Under the pieces are notes generated by a model. The model had not been told where the DNA came from, did not search any database, and worked only from the letters and a program-made list of their open reading frames with translations. The position numbers and the translations under genes were made by a program. Below are positions 57,820 through 64,000 of a stretch of DNA of 64,000 nt, in pieces; positions within the stretch are counted from its first letter, which is position 1; the number at the start of each line of letters is the position of its first letter. Location of the stretch: assembly GCA_001304995.1 (NCBI GenBank), contig BBZU01000001.1, positions 186,001-250,000 on the forward strand, written 5' to 3'. The stretch comes from Clostridia bacterium UC5.1-1D10 (GTDB lineage: Bacteria > Bacillota > Clostridia > Lachnospirales > Anaerotignaceae).

Positions 57820-57893
57820 TCGGTCCCGAAATAGGGCGACAATGGCTACAATGATCAATCCGATTTGAATCAAGTCGGAATATGTAAATACAT
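57817..57893 (-). pseudogene. Holin-like type I toxin, frameshifted copy
   Basis: AAGGGGGTGATGCT precedes an ATG that reaches TGA after seven codons. One added T in the TTT run (57886-57888 on +) gives MYFTYSDLIQIGL, IIVAIVALFRDR, a 25-residue single-helix basic-tailed peptide like the toxin at 13708-13788. The flanking inverted ends (GGATTGCCG / CGACAATCC) are also kept. Confidence 0.5.
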
Positions 57894-57952
57894 AGCATCA
57901 CCCCCTTAAAGCAGAGAGTGACAAACCGCCAAACGACAATCCTCATGTCTAG

Positions 57953-58124
57953 TTTAGCAAATATGTCATCATTCGCAAGAAAACAAGCCAAATATAAAAG
58001 AAAGCCCTTCGGCTTTCCGGTTGCAAAATCTTATGTTTTCCGAGGAAGCAGCCCCTGCGACAATCCATAGGGGGTACTTTAGCAAAAATGCTATAATCCA
58101 CAAGAAAATAAACCAAATAAAAAG
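57953..58124 (+). repeat. Imperfect direct repeat pair
   Basis: TTTAGCAAATATGTCAT...CAAGAAAACAAGCCAAATA (57953-57993) recurs as TTTAGCAAAAATGCTAT...CAAGAAAATAAACCAAATA (58078-58118), about 125 bp apart in the gap downstream of toxin locus 2. Each is followed by an A-rich lead into a terminator-like hairpin. Confidence 0.55.
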
Positions 58125-58162
58125 CTGAAATCTTTGCACTACAAGGATTTCAGCTTTTTTGT
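58121..58162. terminator. Terminator
   Basis: AAAAGCTGAAATC/GATTTCAGCTTTTTT stem between the repeat pair and ychF. Confidence 0.7.
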
Positions 58163-58256
58163 TTTTACAGGATTTTATCAGATATGTTTTTTCTTAAAGG
58201 TAATCTGCTTTTAGAAACACACCTTTTTTATATTCTGAATTTTCTGAAAAATCAAA

Positions 58257-59354
58257 TCACACATTGAAGCGGAACAGAACCACGTCGCCGTCTTTGACAA
58301 CATATTCTTTGCCTTCGGAACGAACCAGACCCTGTTCTTTTGCGGCATTGTAAGAGCCCAGACGCATCAGGTCGTCATAAGCAACAACTTCCGCACGGAT
58401 GAAGCCACGTTCAAAGTCACTATGGATTTTACCAGCAGCCTGAGGTGCTTTGGTACCTTTTGTGATGGTCCATGCACGGCTTTCCTGAGGGCCTGCTGTC
58501 AGGTAGCTGATGAGACCCAGCAGTTTATAGCTGGCTGCAATCAGACGATCCAGACCGCTGCCGTCTACGCCCAGATCTGCCAGGAATTCTTTTTTGTCTG
58601 CTTCGTCCAGATCGGAGATTTCTTCTTCGATTTTTGCGCATAATACGAATACTTCACTGCCTTCTTTGGCTGCGTATTCTCTTACACGGCCTACGAATTC
58701 ATTGCTTGCGCCGTCGTCAGCCAGATCGTCTTCGGCTACGTTTGCAGCGTAAAGGACAGGTTTTGCAGTCAGCAGTGTCAGGCTGTCTACGAAGGCTTTT
58801 TCTTCCGGTGTGTCAAATTCCACAGCACGAGCGGAAATGCCCTGTTCCAGCGCTTCTTTCAGTTTCTGGAGCACGTCTACTTCTTTCTGGAGGGACTTGT
58901 CCGCTTTTGCCATTTTGCCTGTTTTTGCAATACGGCGTTCCAGGATTTCCAGATCGGAGAATACCAGTTCCAGATTGATGGTTTCGATGTCACGGATGGG
59001 GTCGATGGAGCCGTCCACATGTACCACATTGCCGTCTTCAAAGCAGCGTACCACATGTACGATGGCGTCTACTTCACGGATGTGAGACAGGAATTTGTTG
59101 CCCAGACCTTCGCCTTTGCTGGCACCACGCACCAGACCGGCAATGTCAACGAATTCGATGACCGCAGGTGTGGTTTTTGCGGAATTATACATTTCTGTCA
59201 GTTTTGTCAGTCTTTCGTCAGGCACAGTTACGATGCCCACGTTGGGGTCAATGGTACAGAAGGGATAGTTTGCCGCTTCTGCTTTCCCCAGAGTCATAGA
59301 GTTGAATAAGGTGCTTTTGCCCACGTTGGGCAGACCTACGATACCCAGTTTCAT
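58257..59354 (-). CDS. ychF: Redox-regulated ATPase YchF (Obg-like)
   Basis: Universally conserved P-loop NTPase that prefers ATP and binds ribosomes. The 365-residue protein has G1 [20 protein letters not shown], switch [19 protein letters not shown]3 [20 protein letters not shown] and [13 protein letters not shown] in place of NKxD. It ends in a TGS domain with [20 protein letters not shown] and [16 protein letters not shown] after AGGAAGAAATAAC. Terminator at the 3' side is weak; monocistronic. Confidence 0.96.
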   Translation of the reverse strand: MKLGIVGLPNVGKSTLFNSMTLGKAEAANYPFCTIDPNVGIVTVPDERLTKLTEMYNSAKTTPAVIEFVDIAGLVRGASKGEGLGNKFLSHIREVDAIVHVVRCFEDGNVVHVDGSIDPIRDIETINLELVFSDLEILERRIAKTGKMAKADKSLQKEVDVLQKLKEALEQGISARAVEFDTPEEKAFVDSLTLLTAKPVLYAANVAEDDLADDGASNEFVGRVREYAAKEGSEVFVLCAKIEEEISDLDEADKKEFLADLGVDGSGLDRLIAASYKLLGLISYLTAGPQESRAWTITKGTKAPQAAGKIHSDFERGFIRAEVVAYDDLMRLGSYNAAKEQGLVRSEGKEYVVKDGDVVLFRFNV

Positions 59355-59468
59355 GTTATTTCTTCCTTTCCAAACGGTTTGCGTGTTCACTGTTAAACAT
59401 TATAGCCAAAAGCGGTGGAAATGGCAAGGAATACCTTGCTTTCAGCGGAAAAAAGCCCTTTGACAGAG

Positions 59469-59654
59469 TCAAAAGGGCTTGGGTTCATTTTTTCTGCCTT
59501 TGAACAGGATCATCAGAAACAGCAGAGCACCAAGGGCTGCTGTGAGGATGGCATATCCTCTGGCTTCTTCTCTGGTTACATACATGCCTTCCGCCGGTGT
59601 TTCTTCCAGCTGGCGCATGGCTACACGATAATGTCTTCTGTGTTCTCTTTCCAT
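59469..59654 (-). CDS. Small single-helix membrane protein
   Basis: A 61-residue protein: basic, polar N-terminus (MEREHRRHYRVAMRQLEETP), one helix (GYAILTAALGALLFLMILF) and a basic tail. Ribosome site GGAGGGAT. Its stop lies in a terminator stem (59451-59480, AAGCCCTTTTGAC type). No family recognised. Confidence 0.6.
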   Translation of the reverse strand: MEREHRRHYRVAMRQLEETPAEGMYVTREEARGYAILTAALGALLFLMILFKGRKNEPKPF

Positions 59655-59807
59655 AAAAATCCCTCCTTGCGGATGTATCGGCTTTTTTCTTTATTGTAGC
59701 ACAAAAACGTGGCGGTATACAGTTTTTTTGCGGAAAAAACCACTGGATTTTCCATGGTGAGAAAGCATTTTTCCGGGGTATGATAAAAGAGAAATGGGGG
59801 TGGAAAT

Positions 59808-60152
59808 TTGAAAAAATATGTTGTTTTTCTGCTTCTTTTCCTGCTTTGCGGCTGTGCGGGGCAGCAGACAGCCACCAGTCTGGCTGCGGTGACGGAAAGT
59901 CCCAAGGAGCGAGCCCAGCAGATACAAAAAGCCCTGATGGAGGTTCCTGGGGTGGCAGACAGCGCTGTGGTGGTGGCGGGGCATACGGCCATCATCGGTC
60001 TGCGGACGAAGGAAACAGGCACATCTTTGGGGCGGCTTATACAGGAGGCGGAACGGGCTGCCAGAAATGCCGATGAAAATTTGCAGATGGTTTCCGTTAC
60101 GGCAAACGATGCCATCGTAGACCGTATGGAGAAGACAGCAGAGGGGACATGA
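59808..60152 (+). CDS. YhcN/YlaJ-type sporulation lipoprotein
   Basis: A 114-residue lipoprotein with signal FLLLFLLCGC (lipobox LCGC, residues 12-15). The YhcN/YlaJ-like domain has IQKALMEVPGVADSAVVVAG, HTAIIGLRTKETGTSLGRLI and NLQMVSVTANDAIVDRMEK, the alpha-beta pattern of the family. Such proteins sit in the spore inner membrane and affect germination in Bacillus. A TTG start follows GGGGGTGGAAAT. Terminator at 60151-60181. Confidence 0.8.
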   Translation: MKKYVVFLLLFLLCGCAGQQTATSLAAVTESPKERAQQIQKALMEVPGVADSAVVVAGHTAIIGLRTKETGTSLGRLIQEAERAARNADENLQMVSVTANDAIVDRMEKTAEGT

Positions 60153-60181
60153 GAAAGGGGGAACTTTCCGCCCCCTTTTTC
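60151..60181 (+). terminator. Terminator after the YhcN/YlaJ-type gene
   Basis: GAAAGGGGG/CCCCCTTTTT stem overlapping the stop codon region. Confidence 0.7.
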
Positions 60182-60335
60182 GTATGATAAAAGAGGGTTT
60201 TCCAGAAATTGCAAAGAAATCTTAAAGAAGCGGGTCTATGCAATCCAAGGGAAATATGGTAAACTAAACCATAAGATACCATTGGAATATCATTTTTTTG
60301 ACAAAATATACAATCCCAAAGGAGGTACATGCAAC

Positions 60336-63035
60336 ATGAAACGCAAAATGGCAATGGCATTGGCTGCTGTTCTGGTAGCAGGCAGTCTGCCTGTGACAGT
60401 ATCCGCTGCCACATTTACCGATATCAATGAAGTGTCCTGGGCATCTTCCACCATCCAGGCAGTATCCGACAAAGGCCTTATCAACGGCTATGAAGACGGT
60501 ACTTTCCGTGCGAAAAACAACGTTACTTACAGCGAAGCCATGGTGATGATCTACAACCTCATGGACAAAACAGGCAATCTGAAAGCAGGTGCCACAAACA
60601 CACTGCCCATGTATCAGTCTGTGCTGAATACATACAAAATCCCTACATGGAGCCAGTCTACTGTGGCTTATGGTCTGTCCGCACAGATCCTGATGGCATC
60701 TGACCTGCCTAAGTTTACCACAAACGGTGTTGCCAATCCTGCAACCCGTCAGGATGTGGCTGTAATGTTTGGCCGTGCCCTGTCTACGAAATATGATATT
60801 TACGCTGGTACAGGCGTGAAATATAACGACGTATGGCGCATTTCCGATGATGCGATGCCTTATGTGGATCTGCTGACTCGTCTGGGCATTGTTTCCGGTG
60901 ATGACAACGGCAACTTCAACCCTACCGCAAACATCACCCGTGCGGAAATGGCAGTCATGATGAACAAGACTTATGACCTGCTGACCAATGATCTGGCAAA
61001 TACTGGTGAAATCACACAAATCGTCAACCATGACGGCAATTATTACGACATCGATGTGAAAATGGACAACGGTGAACGGAATAAACTGACCATTTCCGAT
61101 GACAACATCAGCATTTACAACAAAGACGGCAGCAAAGAAATGCCTATCAGCAGCCTGACAAAAGGCGATAAAGTCAGCCTGGTATTCGACGGCATGGTTA
61201 TCACAAAGATTTATCTGCTGGATGAAGAAGCATCCGCACAGGAAAAATATGACGCGGTTGGTTATATTTACTCCCTGAAAGACGGTTATCTGAATCTGGA
61301 AAGTGAAAACACAGGCGAAACCACAAAATATAAGATCGATATAAACTGCACATACTATCTGGACGGCAAAAAGACCACAGAAAGCAACATCAAAAATGTG
61401 ATTTCCGATAACTCAGACAAGTATGTATATGCTGGCCTGTATACAGAAACAAAGAATGAAAAAGTAGACGGCAAGCGTCAGGATGTGCTGTACGCAAAGG
61501 CTGTTTATGTAACAGTGAAAGATGAATACACCCAGACAGGGGAAGTAACAGACTTCTCCAGCACCACCGTTTCCTACAAGGCTTCCGGCAGCAATGCAAG
61601 AAAGAGTGTGGACTTTGCTTCTGATTGTGAATTCTACATCGGTGACAAAAAATCTTCCGCAAAGAATCTGGAAGAAATGGCTGAAAGCGGCACTGTATAT
61701 GTAAAAGTGACCGTAAACAGCAAGGGCAAAGCAACAAAAGTTGTGATGACAGAAGATAAATTCACAGACAATACCGCATCTTCCACTTATACAGTGAAGG
61801 GCTTCAACAAAGACCGTATCATTGTTTCCAGAGGCGGCACATCCACTACTTATGAATTTGGTTCCACCAGCGATATCACTTACTATATCTGGGAAAAAGG
61901 CGCTACAAAGTGGAGTGAAGTTTCTTTCCGTGGTGCGGAATCCTTCTATGACGGTGATGACGATAAAGATGATTACAACACTATGTATGCCCGCATGAAC
62001 TTCGATAAGTCCGGCAAGATCACTGCCATTTACATGGTAAAAGATAATGAAAGAGAAGCTGCTTTCGGGGAATCTGAAGCAAGTGAAAAGAAAGGTACTG
62101 TGGAATCCATCAAAGATGGTAAGCTGAAATTCAAGACTTCTTCCACAGAATATAAACTGCTTAATGAGTATAACATTGATCCAAAGGATAAGTATGATCC
62201 GGATAATGAAAATATGTACGCAAATCATTTCAAATATCCTTTGACCATTGGTGGCGCCCAGACCAGCTCTCTGACTGTACTGACTCGTATGGCAAACTGT
62301 GATGATGTAACGCTGTACGCAGAAGTAAGAGCTAATTCCAATAACGAGCTGACCAGAATTGATGCCAGACTGACAGCGGCAGAAGGTAAACTGGTTGAAT
62401 ACGACAAAGGCAAAAAAGAATTCACATTGGAAACACCTGACGGCTCTCAGTTCAAGCTGAAAACCGTAAGCAATCCTAAAACAGACAGCGACGATTATGA
62501 TGCGGAAGATCTGGAAACAACAGGTTACCGTGGTTCTTCTGTGAAACTGGAATTCAACAATGATGGTGAAATCTCTAAGATCATCGTAACCGATAGTAAG
62601 TATAACAGCGGCACAAAACGTGTAAAAGGCACAGCTTCCGTTGATGGCAGCAAGATCAAGATTGATGGTAAGTCTTACAGCTGGGATTCCAAGACATACA
62701 TCACCAGCAGCAGCTTCACTTACAGCAGCAAGGATATGTTCGAAAGAATGCTGAAAGATAAAGACATCGAAGTTTATGTAGAAGCTACCATCAGTGATAA
62801 GGACAAAGTGGAACGCATCAATGCCAAAGTGAAATCCGCAGAAGGTGAATTTGTGGAATACGACAACGGCAGCGTAACCATCGAAAACGATACCAGATCC
62901 TGGGTATTCAACACTGTTTCCAAGAATACACTGTTGAAGAACTGCGGTCTGGACGACGAAAAAGAATTTGAAAAGAAAGAAGGCAAGAACGTTACACTGG
63001 AATTCAACAGTGACGGTCTGGTAGAAGAACTTTAA
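60336..63035 (+). CDS. S-layer homology domain protein
   Basis: An 899-residue secreted surface protein, probably an S-layer or S-layer-associated protein. A signal peptide (about 1-24, cleaved near VSAATF) is followed by three SLH domains (about 25-215). They include INGYEDGTFRAKNNVTYSEA, NPATRQDVAVMFGRALSTKY and VSGDDNGNFNPTANITRAEM, which bind pyruvylated wall polymer. The rest is a Lys/Asp/Ser/Thr-rich beta-type region with related units around KLVEYDKGKKEFTLE, GEFVEYDNGSVTIENDT and VKLEFNNDGEISKIIVTD. Ribosome site AAAGGAGGTACAT; strong terminator downstream. Highly expressed codon use fits an abundant protein. Confidence 0.9.
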   Translation: MKRKMAMALAAVLVAGSLPVTVSAATFTDINEVSWASSTIQAVSDKGLINGYEDGTFRAKNNVTYSEAMVMIYNLMDKTGNLKAGATNTLPMYQSVLNTYKIPTWSQSTVAYGLSAQILMASDLPKFTTNGVANPATRQDVAVMFGRALSTKYDIYAGTGVKYNDVWRISDDAMPYVDLLTRLGIVSGDDNGNFNPTANITRAEMAVMMNKTYDLLTNDLANTGEITQIVNHDGNYYDIDVKMDNGERNKLTISDDNISIYNKDGSKEMPISSLTKGDKVSLVFDGMVITKIYLLDEEASAQEKYDAVGYIYSLKDGYLNLESENTGETTKYKIDINCTYYLDGKKTTESNIKNVISDNSDKYVYAGLYTETKNEKVDGKRQDVLYAKAVYVTVKDEYTQTGEVTDFSSTTVSYKASGSNARKSVDFASDCEFYIGDKKSSAKNLEEMAESGTVYVKVTVNSKGKATKVVMTEDKFTDNTASSTYTVKGFNKDRIIVSRGGTSTTYEFGSTSDITYYIWEKGATKWSEVSFRGAESFYDGDDDKDDYNTMYARMNFDKSGKITAIYMVKDNEREAAFGESEASEKKGTVESIKDGKLKFKTSSTEYKLLNEYNIDPKDKYDPDNENMYANHFKYPLTIGGAQTSSLTVLTRMANCDDVTLYAEVRANSNNELTRIDARLTAAEGKLVEYDKGKKEFTLETPDGSQFKLKTVSNPKTDSDDYDAEDLETTGYRGSSVKLEFNNDGEISKIIVTDSKYNSGTKRVKGTASVDGSKIKIDGKSYSWDSKTYITSSSFTYSSKDMFERMLKDKDIEVYVEATISDKDKVERINAKVKSAEGEFVEYDNGSVTIENDTRSWVFNTVSKNTLLKNCGLDDEKEFEKKEGKNVTLEFNSDGLVEEL

Positions 63036-63043
63036 GAAGTAAT

Positions 63044-63081
63044 GAAAAAGCGGTATTCCTGAAAAAGGAGTACCGCTTTTT
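63044..63081 (+). terminator. Terminator of the SLH protein gene
   Basis: AAAAAGCGGTATTCCT/AGGAGTACCGCTTTTTT stem. Confidence 0.85.
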
Positions 63082-63486
63082 TGAAACGCCGGAAAAAGGA
63101 AAAGGGAACAGCCGAAGCTGCTCCCCTTTCGATTATCCTAGGATAATCGCTTAATAAGGTTTTTGATGCCGCGCCCTTTTATGCAGAAGGAATGGGGGTG
63201 CCGCAAGAGCGGCTTCCGCACAAAATGACGGATTCCAAATCAGTCAGGATTCTTGCAAAATGCACACAAAAAAACAGCCGCAGATGCTGCCTCCCCGTAT
63301 GCAAAGGCGCCGTCCTCTCGCCTGCTTCAGAAACAAAAACCGTATTAACGAAAAAGTTCATGCCCTATTATAGACAAAAATCGACGCATTGTCAAATGGA
63401 AGAAATGGGTATTGATAAAATCCCCGTTTTGCCTGTATAATAAAATGATATGAACGACGATAAACACAGAATAGGAGAGATGTTTG
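63082..63486. other. Intergenic region with hairpin, perfect palindrome and promoter
   Basis: About 400 bp without a credible gene. It holds hairpin AAAGGGAACAGC/GCTGCTCCCCTTT (63100-63128), a perfect 20-bp palindrome CGATTATCCTAGGATAATCG (63130-63149), a C/G-rich stretch (63165-63345), and a promoter TTGATA-N18-TATAAT (63412-63441) for the radical-SAM gene. Confidence 0.55.
63412..63441 (+). promoter_or_regulatory. Promoter of the radical-SAM gene
   Basis: TTGATA, 18-bp spacer, TATAAT, followed by AGGAGAG and ATG at 63487. Confidence 0.65.
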
Positions 63487-64000
63487 ATGCGATATGAAGG
63501 AACCGTTTACAGACCGCCCAGTGAGGCGGGCAGCCTGATCATTCAGCTGACCATTGGCTGTGCCAGAAACACCTGCACATTCTGCAATATGTATAAGGAT
63601 AAGAAATTCCGTATCCGTCCTTTGGAAGAAGTGGCGGAAGATCTGGAAATGGCCAGAAAATATTACAGCCATATCAAAGTACGCCGTATCTTTTTGGCAG
63701 ACGGCGACGCCCTCATTGTAAAAACACAGGATCTGCTGTATATCTTGGACAAATGTCATGAATACTTCCCCGAAGTGGAACGCATTTCCGTTTACGGTGC
63801 CCCCAAAGACATTCTGGGCAAAACACCGGAAGAACTGAAACAGCTGAAAGACGCTGGTCTGGACATGGTTTACATGGGTCTGGAAAGCGGCGATGATGAA
63901 GTGCTGAAAGAAGTGAAAAAAGGCGTGACTTCCGAAGAAATGATCGCTGCTGGCATCAAAGTCAGAGAAGCTGGCATGATTCTGTCTATGACAATCATTT
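63487..64000 (+). CDS. Radical SAM protein (partial, runs off the window)
   Basis: The first 171 codons of a radical-SAM enzyme. The cluster motif is GCARNTCTFCNMYKDKKF, with cysteines at 25, 30 and 33, a CX4CX2C spacing instead of CX3CX2C that I associate with a clostridial subfamily (GCxxNxCTFCxMY). Further blocks: VRRIFLADGDALIVKTQDLL and AGLDMVYMGLESGDDEVLKE (S-adenosylmethionine-binding GLESG). Substrate unknown. Start: ATG after AGGAGAGATGTTTG; an earlier ATG is out of frame. Confidence 0.9.
   Translation, partial: MRYEGTVYRPPSEAGSLIIQLTIGCARNTCTFCNMYKDKKFRIRPLEEVAEDLEMARKYYSHIKVRRIFLADGDALIVKTQDLLYILDKCHEYFPEVERISVYGAPKDILGKTPEELKQLKDAGLDMVYMGLESGDDEVLKEVKKGVTSEEMIAAGIKVREAGMILSMTII

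Noticed and set aside
1-64000. Insertion sequences, prophage, integrase or T-box leaders
   Set aside because: I saw no transposase, integrase or phage structural protein among the frames, and no GGUGG-type T-box element upstream of any gene.

Overview
The window looks like chromosomal DNA of an endospore-forming, low-to-mid GC anaerobic Firmicute (class Clostridia; my best guess is a Lachnospiraceae/Anaerotignum-like lineage, not proven). The basis is a SpoIIP amidase, a CotS-like coat kinase, a YhcN/YlaJ-type sporulation lipoprotein, Rex, a minimal SmsC-SmsB iron-sulfur pair, a folT gene under a tetrahydrofolate riboswitch, an S-layer protein, strong AGGAGG ribosome sites and frequent TTG starts. 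There is no prophage, insertion sequence, CRISPR array or rRNA operon. The content is mostly housekeeping genes in short operons separated by intrinsic terminators.

Layout. 0-6.2 kb: spoIIP, an ECF sigma/anti-sigma pair, a frameshifted HAD phosphatase, and a run of small membrane or lipoprotein genes. 6.2-13 kb: argG-argH behind an ARG-box-like promoter, a fumarylacetoacetate hydrolase homologue, and a frameshifted wecB running into an acidic helical protein. 13-20 kb: a type I toxin-antitoxin-like locus, GNAT, rRNA methyltransferase, a CofE-like protein with an attenuator-like leader, VanZ-like protein and deoD. 20-28 kb: an Na+/H+ antiporter, MarR and GNAT genes with matching palindromic operators, and a PadR gene followed by two DUF2812 membrane proteins, with a third DUF2812 gene upstream. 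28-45.6 kb: anion permease, nfo-ogt repair operon, folT, smsC-smsB followed by two near-identical signal peptidases, small membrane proteins, HpcH aldolase with a cyclase, an ABC-F ATPase, rex and thyA-folA. 45.6-64 kb: aldo/keto reductase, cca, tRNA-Lys, a tandem hairpin-repeat array, cotS-like kinase, PEGA protein, phosphoglucomutase, a second ECF sigma/anti-sigma pair, a decayed toxin locus, ychF, the S-layer protein and the start of a radical-SAM gene.

Three things stand out. First, a dispersed intergenic element of about 130-290 bp occurs at least seven times, in both orientations. Its copies keep the same hairpins through compensatory base changes, and several sit inside or between duplicated terminators; it looks like a structured, mobile RNA-encoding repeat. 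Second, about fourteen single-base length changes break otherwise well-conserved genes, nearly all in homopolymers. This points to consensus errors or to an unusual mutation load, and it affects how the broken genes should be read. Third, two copies of a holin-like type I toxin locus have antisense promoters, terminators and 5'-3' pairing ends; one copy is intact and one is frameshifted.

Functional links. thyA-folA and folT/THF riboswitch form a folate theme. nfo-ogt is a DNA repair operon. SmsCB supplies Fe-S clusters. The two ECF systems appear to read a shared promoter signature. Regulators of the Rex, MarR, PadR and XRE-cupin types each sit next to candidate operators or targets.
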